40,685 nt of DNA from Chytridium lagenaria (lineage: Eukaryota; Chytridiomycota; Chytridiomycetes; Chytridiales; Chytridiaceae). Positions 30,079-40,685 of this stretch are shown piece by piece. The notes under the pieces were generated by a model. That model had not been told where the DNA came from, did not search any database, and saw only the letters and a list, made by a program, of their open reading frames with translations. Within the stretch, counting starts at the first letter, position 1. Every line of letters starts with the position of its first letter. The stretch spans positions 1-40,685 of the forward strand of contig JAHLKC010000222.1 in the NCBI GenBank assembly GCA_025449115.1. The letters run 5' to 3'. Position numbers and translations under genes: made by a program.

Positions 30079-30136
30079 GATCTCCTGGTCTCCTCTCCCG
30101 GTCTCCTGGTCTTCTCTCCTGGTCTCCTGATTTCTG
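30079..30136 (+). repeat. GGTCTCCT short tandem repeat
   Basis: Four to five imperfect copies of (GA/GG)TCTCCTGGTCTTCTC-type units directly precede the 128-bp minisatellite. The stretch 29784-30040 before it is AT-rich with no visible feature. Confidence 0.75.
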
Positions 30137-30162
30137 GCGTCTGGTTCTCATGAGTCATGGTT

Positions 30163-30522
30163 GGTTTACGAGGGAATGCGTCTTTGACGCAGTGGAGTTG
30201 GTGGACTCTAATGGTAAGTCAGCGTAAGCTGACTAGGCTATGGACTTATCCACCTTCACCAGTATGATGGGTTTCTGAGGGTATTACTTGGGTTTACGAG
30301 GGAATGCGTCTTTGACGCAGTGGAGTTGGTGGACTCTAATGGTAAGTCAGCGTAAGCTGACTAGGCTATGGACTTATCCACCTTCACCAGTATGACGGTT
30401 TCTGAGGGTATTACTTGGGTTTACGCGGAATGCGTCTGTGACGCAGTGGAGTTGGTGGACTCTAATGGTAAGTCAGCGTAAGCTGACTAGGCTATGACTT
30501 ATCCACCTTCACCAGTATGAGA
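30163..30522 (+). repeat. Three-copy ~127-bp minisatellite, each unit with two hairpins
   Basis: Units start at 30163, 30291 and 30418 with GGTTTACG and are almost identical. Each contains TGCGTC-ttt-GACGCA (the third has TGCGTC-tgt-GACGCA) and AGTCAGC-gtaa-GCTGACT, two perfect short hairpins. A fourth, diverged start (GGTTTACGAGGGTATA) follows near 30541. No protein frame spans the array. Confidence 0.85.
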
Positions 30523-30599
30523 CATCTTTAATGTAGTGTTGGTTTACGAGGGTATATTATTGACACAGTGTTGGCTGACGGGGTGGACTAACCCATTCA

Positions 30600-31195
30600 T
30601 ATCTGCTGTCACCTAGTGATGGTAGGACACTTTAGTTTAACTTCTTTTTTTTAAAAAATAGCTTCAACAAAGAGCACGACTCATCACCGTGCTCTTCGAC
30701 TCAAGTAGGGTGGCCACCCAGACTTTTATTTTTTTTTTTGTTGCTTTTCTTTTCTTTATGTTTCTTTCTGTGTTTTCTTTTTTAATCATATTTTATAGTA
30801 GTATTATTTAATAATATTTTATAGTATTATTACAATCCCCTATAGAATAAAGCGTGCGGATAAATAGTGGAGGTTGGCAATTTTTTTGTAAACTGTGATT
30901 AGAATGGGTAGTAAAGTATACAATGGGTAGTATGGTATACAGGTAGATACTTATAGATTATCAGCTATTTGGTTATGCGTTGGGTGGTTGATGCCGTCCT
31001 GAAAAAGTGACACAGGAAGGTTCCCAATGTACTAACTATTGGATCCGAGGGTTTATGAATTGAGCGATTTAGACAAAAGTCCATAAACTATGTTTTATGT
31101 GCTCAACCTCAATTCATATGAAGGTTTCCCTAGTGCCACGCTTCTGCAAGCCGCAAACACATGTACGTATATGAAGTGAAACTGAAAACCTGATC
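30600..31195. other. A+T-rich non-coding stretch
   Basis: Poly-T runs and 'ttatagtattattt' repeats. No gene or structured element seen. Confidence 0.6.
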
Positions 31196-31557
31196 TTGAA
31201 AAGGCGTGCATTGGTTTGGAAACGACTGACCCCAAAACTCTCCCGTTTACGAACGCAACACCGGGTTAAAGGGATTGCCGTAATTAATTCAAAAGAATCC
31301 TATATATATACCCATATATATAATAATAAACGTTACCGTCCCACCTCCAGATGCCACTTTTCTAATACAAGCTCCGCAAAAACCCCAGACGAGCCATTCC
31401 TCTCCAAATTCACTCAACTTCAAACGTTTCTCTGCCGCAACACGGCCACCCTCACCAATATCCTTGGGTTCCGTCCAAAACAACCCCGACTAGCTCTCCT
31501 CTCCCTTCCGACCCTTTCTCCAAACGACCGGGCATGCAATGCATCTATCTCGGAATA

Positions 31558-31935
31558 TATGGGGTGTTTTCCATTACGATAATGTGCGCGGCTGGTGATC
31601 ACGTCGCGCGCCGCACTATAATTTAATAATAACTATATAACTTAATCATTCACCTTTAAGGGTATACGGGTAATGGTCCAAATAAAAGAACGTCTAGTCA
31701 AAATAAAAGAACGTCTAGTAAAAAGAAGTAAACGTGTACTCAAAAAAAAAAAAAATAGGGTGGGAGACAAAATTGGCCGCCGGCCAACTTTGCTCTAACC
31801 ACTTTGATATCGTTTGCTTCTAGTCACTATCGTGTTGATGACATTTCATTACAACATTTTAAATAAATGGGGTTTTTCTATTACTCTACTGTGCGCGGCT
31901 GGTGATCAGGTCGCTCGGACGCGCCAAATGGCGCG
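31558..31935 (+). repeat. Pair of diverged direct repeats around GTGCGCGGCTGGTGATCA
   Basis: A block reading GGGGTGTTTTCCATTACGAT then GTGCGCGGCTGGTGATCA and CGTCGCGCGCC at 31560-31612 recurs at 31868-31930 as GGGGTTTTTCTATTACT, GTGCGCGGCTGGTGATCA and GGTCGCTCGGACGCGCC. Between them AACGTCTAGT with AAAATAAAAG is repeated twice (31685-31725), and AACGTCTAGTCAAAA appears again at 33174. The function is unknown. These may be ends of small elements. Confidence 0.6.
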
Positions 31936-31939
31936 CCGT

Positions 31940-33800
31940 GTATTCAGCTTTCACGCATCCAAAGCATTTACGTGTATTGTCAAGGAAAAAGGAAAAAAAA
32001 ATCTACAATATTACTTTCAATCCTTCGATCCGTTTCTACTAGAAATTTCGATCCAAAATTTTTAGGGGGCGTTTGAGAATCTCTGATGTTGCTTCGCAAG
32101 TGGGGGAGAGTGGGTTGTGATGGTGCCTCTGGGCTCTCACTATCTTTTGCAAGCTCTCACACCACTTGTACCCTTGTGTCCTGGGTATCTCACGATGCCT
32201 AGGATATCCCTAGGGACAACTGCCTGGGAAAAAGGATAGTGTTGGTTCGTTGAGCCTGAAACACTCCTCTTCCCCCACTGGCGATCACATCAGTCTCTCC
32301 TTGTTCCCGACTCTTTATTATAATGGTCAGCACTCCTCCCTTCCCCTCCTCTTCTTTACTACCTCCTCTTTCGCCGCCTGCCGCCAGAGGGCCTCTTGAT
32401 CAGTACTGATCATGGGACTCTGATGGTATAGCGTGTGTAACACTCAGACCATGGTCCTTCTGAATGTTGCACAGACTCTTGTTAATTACTCTTTCTCTTC
32501 TTGTTAACTTAGTCTCTAACCACTCTCTTTTTTTTTTTTTTTTATCTATCCCTCACAGTGTCTCGTCGACCACCAAGGGGCTTCTCGACTCATGGACTTG
32601 CAGTGATTGCGGTACGGCAGTGCCTCGACAGCCTCGACAGCTACCAAGAAACGATAAAGAATCACCTTACTTGGCATTTGTTAGAACAACAGGGAGTTCA
32701 AAGGTACTTGCTCTCTTTACTTTGATCTTTTCTTTTAGGCTTTTACTCTCGGTATTTTGTTTTTTATTTTCGCATTGATTGTGTTATTAACTATTTCTTT
32801 ACTTTTTTTTTTGTTTGCCATCACGCGCAGTATCCCCCATTTTTCGACGACAGCCATTCCAAACCACAAAGAACCAAAGTGACGGTGGACGTGAATGCTG
32901 CAACAGAGCTGAAACGGAGTCCGTAGCAGAAAGCACCTTGCAGAAATGCAGTCTTTCTGACAACATCTATTTTCCTTTGACGTGTGTTTTTGATGGGTTA
33001 ACTTTATAATGATTTTGTAATATATTTTCATCTTTAATAACATCTTTACTTTTTAAAAGTTTTTCTTTTTATTGTGTTTGACTGGGGTCGTGGTTCTAAA
33101 AAAACCCTAAGACAATGATTTTAAAATGCAAAAACGTTGTGGGGTATATCAAGTTCATGTTATAAAAGCCAAAACGTCTAGTCAAAAGAAAATCATGAAC
33201 CGAGATGTAGGGTTAACACTTGCACTAGCAGCAGACGCCGTTCGTCATTGATTAGTCCAAGACGCGTGAACAAATAAATTCCACACAACAATGAAGTGGT
33301 CCTGCCTGAAAATGAATCGGATAAGAAGCTGACCCTCTGTGACGCGTACAAAAGTGTTTATCATTTACACAGGAGTAAGGGGAACAGAGAAATTCACGAG
33401 GCGTAAACCCGACTGGCAACATTATCTCCTTCACTCTTGTTAAACCCGTCATAAATCAGAGTTCTGTCATCCTCTTCACTCCTATCCCCCGTTCCCTCCT
33501 GTAAGAAGACACTGGCAATACAACAACCTCACTGGGCTCCACAAAGATCATGACTATATATTGAATAAAAGGTTATCAATCCAGCTTCATAGAATTGACA
33601 GAGACGTGCAAAAACAGAGAAATAAGAATACATATGCCTACACAGCTAAAAAGAAAAAAGGAACAAACATACTATCGTGAAAGGGGGGTCATAAAACCCT
33701 ACAGAGACTAGGGGAGAGCAGTAAAAACATGAGATGAGAATAAAATTACAAATGGCAAAAGTGTTTAGGATCTTACTCGCTTTCCAGGGTGTAAGGAGGA
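31940..33800. other. Region without an assignable gene
   Basis: Several short frames exist, including one near 32560-32700 with SWTCSDCGTAVPRQP (a CxxC pair), but none has a recognisable domain or a consistent exon chain. A perfect 16-bp palindrome, TGATCAGTACTGATCA, lies at 32397-32412. The rest is unremarkable. Confidence 0.5.
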
Positions 33801-33811
33801 CTCGCATTGGG

Positions 33812-35487
33812 TCACTTCTTGGAAGCTTTAGCAGCTTTAGTAACGCACGGGCAGGGTTGGGCTTCGGATTCTCCTACAGCCAATGGTCCATATCCTTTCT
33901 GCAATTTCTTGATGCTGTGCAGGATCCAGTTATCAGTTTCATCTTTTGGCTGACCAACTTATCAGAACCTCAAATCATATACTATCCTCATCTTACCTCC
34001 AACGTGTATATGCGCGGGTGCAAACCGTTTGGACATTGGGTGGTTGATTGCTTCCTAATCCAACAGGCTGGCCCTATTCCGCGATCCCTATCGTACACAT
34101 CTATAAGACCCGACAATCAGAATTAAAATAAAGCCATACACCACTATACAGCATACCTGGTATAAACCTTAGAACCTCGGCATCCACCTTAAACTTCTTA
34201 GTTGTCCTCCATTCCAGTCTCTTCTTTTTTCCCGAATATGCCACTATTGTACTTTTGCCCAGACCACATTTGTCCCACTCCTGCATGAGGTTTACAATTG
34301 AACCTCCCACCAAATTAATTGCAATCGTTGGAAGGCGCATAGCCTGTATTTCGCGATTAACCTCATTTAAACGATTACACTAAAGCAAAGGGAAGAAGTT
34401 AAAAAAAATGATACTGATATAATATCCTTACCACATCAATGAAAAGGGACTCCGCTATGATAAAAAAATGCTCAAGCATCTTGTCCTTCTGGTTTGTCCC
34501 AATGAGAGCCAAAGATGGCAATATCAAGTCACTCTCTTCTTGAAATGCGTTAATGAGGATTCGCACCGATGGGGCTATATTTCGCACTGACCCAACCGCA
34601 GATGGTGGAAGGCCCATCACTCTTGTAACAAGGAAAGCATAGAGAATCCCATCGAGCAGCCATAGCCATCCTCTCCTCATTTGAGGCAACTCATCTACTT
34701 CCTCCTCCTCCTCCTCCGACGGCACCCTTATTAGCCTTTGCCGCTTTCCCTTTTTTACACGAGTTGACGGTCCTGGTTCTTCCTCCTCCACCTCCATTTC
34801 CTCCTCCTCCTCCTCCTCCTCCTCCTCCACCTCCTCCTCACTTATCTCTTCTTGAACCAGCTCGGCCGGGGCCTTGCCCTTCTTCTTCCAAGAAACGGAT
34901 GGGCCACCTTCTTCCTCACCCTCTTGTTCACCTTCTTCCTCACCCTCTTGTTCACCTTCTTCCTCACTCCCTTCCTCACCCTCTTCCTCCACTGGTGGCT
35001 TTCGCTTTTTCGAAGGAGGGACATGGACGGTTGGTGGCTGTCTATTAAAAGAGAGGTGGCATTAATCCCTTCATGTCAAAGTGTAATCCTTAATACTCAC
35101 CGCTTAGGAGATTTTTTGAACCAGGATCTCCGTGCTCTAGGCCATGCTGACCTCAAGTTCGTCACATTAAGAGTTAAATTTAAATCCTGTCTAAATCGAG
35201 CCTTCCAGCGAATATCCAGCAATCTTCAGCCCTTGTTAGATCATCACGCAAAATAAAGCTCAACATATTACTTACTTTGCACGGTCGGAGTATGACGCTT
35301 CCTCCCTAACTGATTCCAAATCTACATCCTTGTACCCAGGTTGGCCCATGATCTTGTTGAACAAGGTGTGCATCCGGCTTGACTGGGTGGGAATTGCAGC
35401 CTGATTGAAGAAGCTGCGTTCAACTCTGTTATATTCCTTCATGTCCCCTCTCCAACGATACTTTAGTACCGCCATTGCTCCAGACAT
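33812..35487 (-). CDS. Acidic unknown protein, six exons
   Basis: Exon model by eye (minus strand): 35487-35276, 35223-35101, 35041-34432, 34379-34157, 34100-33997, 33949-33812. All junctions are GT-AG and keep frame, giving 469 residues. The N-terminal ~110 residues are mixed alpha (LLDIRWKARFRQDLN, then NLRSAWPRARRSWF). Next is a very acidic stretch of about 100 residues with EEEGEQEG repeats and poly-E, encoded by a 24-bp tandem repeat near 34905-34980, with KKRK- and KKGKRQR-type basic clusters that could be nuclear signals. The C-terminal ~240 residues are hydrophobic-alternating and globular-looking (GLPPSAVGSVRNIAPSVRIL, LPTIAINLVGGSIVNLMQEW). I do not recognise the fold. An exon upstream of 35487 is possible, because an AG acceptor precedes the ATG. 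Nuclear or chromatin association is a guess. Confidence 0.6.
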
Positions 35488-36868
35488 AGTATCGTGAGCT
35501 TGCTCGATGCTCTAATAATGATCGTCTCCAGTTCCTGCAATCCTTCAATATCCTCTTGGTTTGAAGGACTCTACTAATTGTTAAGTGCTGGTCCATTCCA
35601 ATTAGCTGTTGCCTCTCACCGCAATAACACCGTATCCTTCATCCCAACTTCATCGAGGGCGTTATGATGATAACAAAAAGCTCAAATAATAGGCTTTTTC
35701 AGTTTTTCTCATGTCGCCTTATATACATCAGCTGTCACATCAAAGTTAAATAACTGTCTCCCTAAGATACATATGTTGTTAGAGCCAAGGTCATTTTTGT
35801 ATTAAAAAAAAAAATAAAAGATTTTTTTTTTCCCTCCATGAGTCAAACACACACCCCTTTCGTGTCAGTTCTGATTTCATGACCCGCCCCTATGTACGCG
35901 CGCATCCAAACAAGAAACTCAGTTGGTACAGATCATGAAATGTGTCCTTCTACATAAATATAGTTAAATCAGATGAATTAATGAATCTGATGAAGTTATA
36001 AATGGGTCACAATAATAAGCCATTAGCTTGAAATTAGGCTGTGTTTCAATGGAAAACCCTTCTCTTTGCGGTTGTAGTGAAAGTTATGTCTTTGAAAGCA
36101 AAAAACTGGTTCTTAATACATGAAGACATGGGAATCTGTTGTATTATGACATTTGATAGAAAATCAATGCAGAATCGTGGGAAACCATGTCAAGCGTTTC
36201 ATGTGGGAAACCCTTCACAGCGTGCAAATGATGAGCTAGTGACTTCTTTTAAATCATCACTTGGAACTCACTTTGGTGTCTGTCGCCGTATTACCTCTTA
36301 GTTGCCCCACATGGCTTCATGGGTACCGACTGAAATGTCAGATCCCGTCCTTGACTAGGTGGAGAAGTCATGGCCGTGGAACTAGAGGAACCTATAGAAA
36401 GATGTGGGAATCGCTTAGCACATGTAAATATGGAGGGAGATGATCAGTTGTGCACTTAAACATGGCTTGGGAAAAGAACAAGAAACTACTTTACTTACAA
36501 TTGTTGGCACATGAAAACACACGTCACGCATCACTCGTCACGCATCACTCCTAGTGTCATAATATGTTTGACATGCACTTTACGAGATGTGAAAATTATT
36601 AAGCCCCTTCAACATTAGCGGGTACCTCAACGAACCTGCTTCATGTGTGTGTGGTATGAAGTACGACGCCTGCTCTCAAAGGATATTCAAATTCTGCACA
36701 GATATCAAAAAAACAAAATTGTGAGTTGACTCAATGGATACTTTCAATTATGCAGTATTTCAACGTTGAAAGAAGGTTTATATTAATAATTACATCTTGA
36801 ATGATCAGATTGTTTATGTTTAAGTGAATTGGAAATTATTTCATGTGCAATCCTACTTCTCCCTTCGT
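35488..36868. other. Intergenic or unassigned region
   Basis: Possible extra exons of the acidic-protein gene lie at 35560-35680 on the minus strand (for example HHNALDEVGMKDTVLLR), but they could not be joined in frame. A plus-strand frame at 36041-36301 resembles nothing I know. CATCACTCGTCACGCATCACTC near 36525-36550 is a small direct repeat. Confidence 0.5.
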
Positions 36869-38070
36869 TTAATTCCTTTCTTCCAGAAAACTGTATAATG
36901 GGTGGAAGTTAACGGCCTCGCCATAGTCATTTGCTTCGCATAGATAAAGGCGGCTGATGTACTCCATGAAAAGACAGGTATAAACACCGCAGTCATAGTG
37001 ATTCAGCTGCATATAGTTGGACTAGGGAAGAATAATATAATAAAAATTAAAATTAAACCATGTTTCCTTATAGTTTTACCTTTATAGTTTTGTAAACCCA
37101 TTCATCAGCTGTCCATCCTTCCATACTGGATAAAGTCTAAACAATGTCAAACTAGCTTGTAAACATTATTAAACTTACATTCTCCACTCTATCGTGCCGC
37201 TCATTTGCACGGTTTTTTTCAAGGGGATCGTAGTGCCAACATATCCGGAAATTATGTAATACTGCAACGCAAGTCCAATGGTTTGACGCTTTCCAATGTA
37301 TCGGCATCAGCGATAATCGAATATGTGTAGACAGGGTTGTCGGGTGAAGCATCTAAACAATGGCCATTCAAGTGAAGTGGTAAGATATCAAGGGAATCAT
37401 ATGGATTAATTGCTCAAGTTGTTTATTTCTTTACCAGTATCTTTTTTAACTCCTCTCGTTTATATAGGGCCGGATCCTCTATGAGGGCCGATAATTGGAA
37501 TGTTTCCCAAAACTCTAAATTGTTTCGTTCCTCGGCTAGTAGCTTCCCATATGCATTGATCACCTGAAAGCCATTAGTCAACAGATCAGAAATTGAAATC
37601 AACGTCTAAACTGAACGCATGTTTACTAACACTGTCATCAATAAGGCTGTTGGGTTTCAGTGTCTTAAGATTCACGAAATGGCCAAAGACTTCACATTCA
37701 AGCTCCTTACGTATTGCTTTATTTGCCTACGGTAAAGTGCATAACATTGGTCATAAAGTATATTTGCAATGTTCTGCTATAATATAACATTACCAACATT
37801 ATGTAGTTCTTCTTTTGTTAGAATGCATGGCTCGTCACCATCATCGAGAATATTGTTTGTCAGATCATTATATTCCATCCCCTCAACTTTCCTAAGATAA
37901 AAATTGTTTCCACAAATAACAAGAATAACAAGAATATCATGCATATGCCCGAAAGGGCTGATTACATTATAGGAGGCATGACTTACCCTAAGTGAAGCTG
38001 TTTGATGGTGTGGTTCAGGGTGTGTGCTCATCGGTACAGTGCCAGGGGTCTCCTCATCAGACGTGTACAT
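36869..38070 (-). CDS. Ulp1/C48-like cysteine peptidase (SUMO-protease fold), seven exons
   Basis: Exon model by eye (minus strand): 38070-37987, 37881-37798, 37726-37631, 37563-37435, 37352-37179, 37136-37080, 37021-36869. All junctions are GT-AG and in frame, giving 258 residues. The protein has the C48 order. A substrate-recognition segment reads LKPNSLIDDSVINAYGKLL, as in 'WLND-VINFYL' of Ulp1. The catalytic His is in PIHWKASNHWTCVAV, an Asp in CWHYDPLEKN, and then Gln and Cys in QLNHYDCGVYTCLFMEYI near 37010-36950. C48 enzymes cut SUMO or NEDD8 from targets or mature the precursors. Ulp1-like proteases are also carried by some eukaryotic DNA transposons. The length suits a bare catalytic domain. 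The start is uncertain: another ATG at 38153 (MANVYNAEGDIVV) could open an upstream exon. The second exon's acceptor is ambiguous by 10 nt. Confidence 0.8.
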
Positions 38071-38428
38071 GACTTGGATATAAATATAGCATACTCTTTT
38101 TATTACGTCTTGTCTACAACAATATCGCCTTCAGCATTGTAAACATTGGCCATCACTAAAAAAGAAAACCACATGAAAAATAAGGCGACTAAACATGTTC
38201 CGATACAGTAAAGGACGCGTCAAAACATGTCCCACCTTATTCAATGACGGCACACTAGTAAACAATTTGTGTAGTCGTCATTTGTAAGTGAGAACAACAA
38301 GAGGTTTGTGAACAAAATTAGCTTGCGGTATATTGCTGTCAAATTTTATTAACCCTATTTGTCTATACAACCCACCGTGGGCTACTGTCAGGTAAAAGTG
38401 CGATACCTGTACACCGAAACGCTTGACT

Positions 38429-40685
38429 TCAGGTAATGTCCATGTTCGCCCTTTCTTCAAGCTCCTTGTTTCGTTCATTTTGTGGTATTTTCATGTATGC
38501 ATCAAGTAGTTCCTTCCGGAAAGGCGTAAAAAATATCATGTCACAGGCATAATTAAATCCTCTCTTATCCATGACACTTGATAGAGCTTCTAGAAGTATG
38601 TCCAACTGTGTACATTGGCGTATTGGTAATATCCCTAATATAAAACTATATAAAATGTATTAAGGTTAAGAGTTAGGGGTTCTAAGATGGAGCTTGTACC
38701 TTTTTTTCTTTTTCATATACTCATAGGCTAAAAGAAATTCAAATGAATTTCTTCCGTACGCGAAGCTTGTGGCTGTTAAATGATTTAATTGAAACGTGCT
38801 CCTCAGCTTCAACAATCCAGTCGTTAAAGATAGGACCATTGTTACTTTTGGCAATTTCATTGGGTTATCGCTTTCATAGTAAGCCATAGCTCCATCAAAA
38901 AATGTCAAACTTCCAACACCGCATGGGTAATCAGGGTCGGCTATTTCAAAAGATAGTATTTAAATAAAATTTTAAAAAAGAAGGTACTGAGTTACATTGG
39001 GGGAAAGAAAACAGAACTTGCTGTAAATAAATAAAAATTACCTTGCTGGCGTGACGGCATTAGATCTGGGTTGACCAAAAGCTGATGAAATATGGACTTT
39101 ATGTAATTGCATTCTTTCTCCACTGCCGCACGACCATAGTTGTCAATGGCAATGTCGCCGCACGAATCTGGTCTAAAATAACATTAGCAAAAACTGTCAT
39201 GCAGAACTCTAAATAATTGTACAGAGAGTTTGATAGGGCTAATACCTCTGAACACGTTTACAAGGTTGCAATTTTGTAGTGTGATAAACATTGGATGAAA
39301 GATTCACAAGAACAGCCATGCTCTCTGCCAAGTACGCGTTGCAATGAAGCTCCTGTTTCTTTTCACAACCAGCTGGTGTATATATGACTGCAATTTGTGC
39401 AATGTGAATATCGGGCCATAATGTGGTCTTATTTCATGTTTTAGAGCCAAACCGCGATCAAATATACAAGAAAAAAAATCCTTTACCTTGACATCTCCCT
39501 TTAATTTAAGATATTGTGAAAAGACCCTTTTAGCAATGTTGCTTATGTGGTTTACTGCAGGTGATCCATCAGTTCCTAGAACTTTTTCTATCATCTTTTC
39601 ATCCCTAAGCTGTACTTGTTGACGGTCGCCGTCTATGAATTCCCTCGAGTTGTCATTGTTGGAAAAATACTGTAAATAACGGCATGAGCTTACGAATGAA
39701 AAAATTCAATGATAACAAGAAGTTTATAAAATGACCACAATCGACTGTTCCCATAAAACTTGCCTTAATTGTGCTTATCCCACAATGTTCTATTAAACGC
39801 TCTTCTTTTGCTCCCAAGCCTTTTACATAGGCATACCCATGCAAATCTACGCGTTTTGCAATGTTTTCCGTATCAAAATCGTTATCTTGGACTATTGGAT
39901 ATCCATCGGATACTCCTGCGTCCAGGCTAAAAGCAACGCCGAGCTTTTCCGATAGCAAGAAAGAAAATTCTTCAGCTGAGGCGCTGATTGACTGAAGAAA
40001 TGGAATGCCTGCCGGGGCTTTAGTTAACGGGTTCACCCAAATCAATTGACACTGAGCTTTGGCGAATTTCCTGACAATGTCAATGACACCGTGGGTATGG
40101 CATGAGGTACCGATAACTATCACGACTGGCTTCTTTTTAGCATCAGATTCAACGTGGTCAACAATGCCCTCCTCCCCATCGCCTCCGTCACAGAGTACAT
40201 TTGGAAGTAATAACCCAGGCTTTAGAGGTCTGCCCTGTTGAGTCACCGGTGGACACTCGGAGCACTTCACATCAAGCTTGAACTCTGAGCTGGAAGGTAA
40301 TTTCACAATATTGTTGCATGTCGTGCATTTTGAATGAAATACGTCCCCGTGAAGTTGGACGAGCTTGTTGCTTTGCAAATTAGATGGTGGTCGCCTCTCC
40401 AGACCGTCAATGTTCTATACAAGCAGTTTTATGAATTTAAATATGTTATACAGAAACTAATGCTTACTTGAGTGTAGCATCGCATAAGCCATCCATTAAT
40501 TTCTAGCAATTTGAAAAGCTTGTGAGCAAGGCTTGAGGAGGTTTTTAACGATCGCTCTCTGATTTTGTTGCACATATCCATAAACTCTTGCGAGTTTTTC
40601 CTGGATTCATGAAACTTCCCCATGTCTAATACATTGTAAATGCCGTCTTTCCCTCGAAACGGCTTAAAAGTAGTGTTAATAATAA
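38429..40685 (-). CDS. Sir2-family NAD-dependent deacylase (Hst3/Hst4-like) with unknown C-terminal domain; 5' end off window
   Basis: Exons by eye (minus strand): >40685-40468, 40414-39764, 39669-39487, 39352-39246, 39172-39042, 38940-38700, 38645-38429. They keep frame throughout, giving 581 residues in view. Sirtuin motifs in order: PFRGKDGIYN, RCYTQNIDGLERR, QLHGDVFHSKC with the catalytic His, zinc cysteines CTTC and CSEC, LKPGLLLPNVL, and VVIVIGTSCHTHG followed by WVNP. The N-terminal GAG motif lies beyond the window. The GTS-x-HG form resembles Hst3/Hst4, which deacetylate histone H3. The ~290 residues after the sirtuin core contain LHCNAYLAESMAVLV and ATSFAYGRNSFEFLLAYEY and are unrecognised. 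Two oddities: the second intron (39763-39670) needs a GC donor, and near the 3' end a coding-looking frame (38478-38278, GRTWTLPEVKRFGVQVSHFY) overlaps one base out of phase. The true end may therefore be 38278. Confidence 0.85.

Noticed and set aside
30163..30522. CRISPR array
   Set aside because: The units are contiguous ~127-bp tandem copies without unique spacers, and the genome is eukaryotic.
32397..32412. Perfect palindrome TGATCAGTACTGATCA
   Set aside because: It is single and short, with no flanking structure or repeat, so it was noted only in the region description.
34764..35048. Plus-strand poly-proline/serine frame
   Set aside because: It is antisense to the poly-glutamate repeat of the spliced acidic-protein gene.
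36041..36301. Plus-strand 86-codon frame
   Set aside because: It has no recognisable domain, homologous block or splice partner, and its length is compatible with chance.
33812..40685. Polinton/Maverick virus-like element carrying the Ulp1-type protease
   Set aside because: No polymerase B, packaging ATPase, capsid or integrase is visible. The protease has C48/Ulp1 motifs and sits in a spliced host-like gene.

Overview
The window looks like a repeat-rich accessory region, possibly ancestrally subtelomeric, of a fungal nuclear genome. The evidence is short GT-AG introns (about 45-95 nt), a Ty3/Gypsy chromovirus with a C-terminal chromodomain, an Hst3/Hst4-like sirtuin, an Ulp1-type peptidase, and telomere-type TTAGGG motifs. 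An early-diverging fungus is plausible, but this is a guess from the overall feel of the proteins and not a placement.

Layout. (1) 1-5946: a nearly complete, young LTR retrotransposon (chromovirus) whose two LTRs differ by one base over about 416 nt. Its pol is intact and its gag carries a frameshift. (2) 5947-7905: a non-coding block. It holds C-rich tandem repeats carrying five tRNA-like 'minihelix' hairpins (acceptor stem joined directly to a T-arm), a 104-nt foldback, and diverged ~205-bp repeats that contain a telomere-like 13-mer. (3) 7906-18056: a head-to-tail array of three minus-strand non-LTR (LINE-type) elements. Exact copies of the 13-mer CCCTAACCCTAAG lie at their 5' boundaries. 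One element is about 6 kb with ORF1 and a decayed endonuclease-RT ORF2. The other two are about 2 kb and lack ORF2. (4) 18250-19380: a decayed PIF1/Helitron-type helicase. (5) 20160-20860: a GGATGG-type tract on the + strand with a sixth minihelix on the minus strand. (6) 21200-29800: fragments of host-like genes. They comprise a repeat-containing membrane protein (DUF3712/LEA-2-like, tentative) interrupted by a truncated ABCC transporter, then a SYF1-HAT fragment joined to an ankyrin-like stretch. (7) 30050-33800: minisatellites and unassigned AT-rich DNA. (8) 33812-40685: three intron-rich minus-strand genes that appear largely intact: an acidic unknown protein, an Ulp1/C48-like cysteine peptidase, and a sirtuin with an unrecognised C-terminal extension, truncated by the window edge.

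The left three quarters is a graveyard and nursery of mobile elements. The right end is a co-oriented gene cluster that pairs a NAD-dependent deacylase with a SUMO-type protease. The most unusual signals are the minihelix hairpins, which show compensatory base changes, and the LINE array punctuated by telomere-like motifs. All exon models were built by eye from splice signals and frame continuity.
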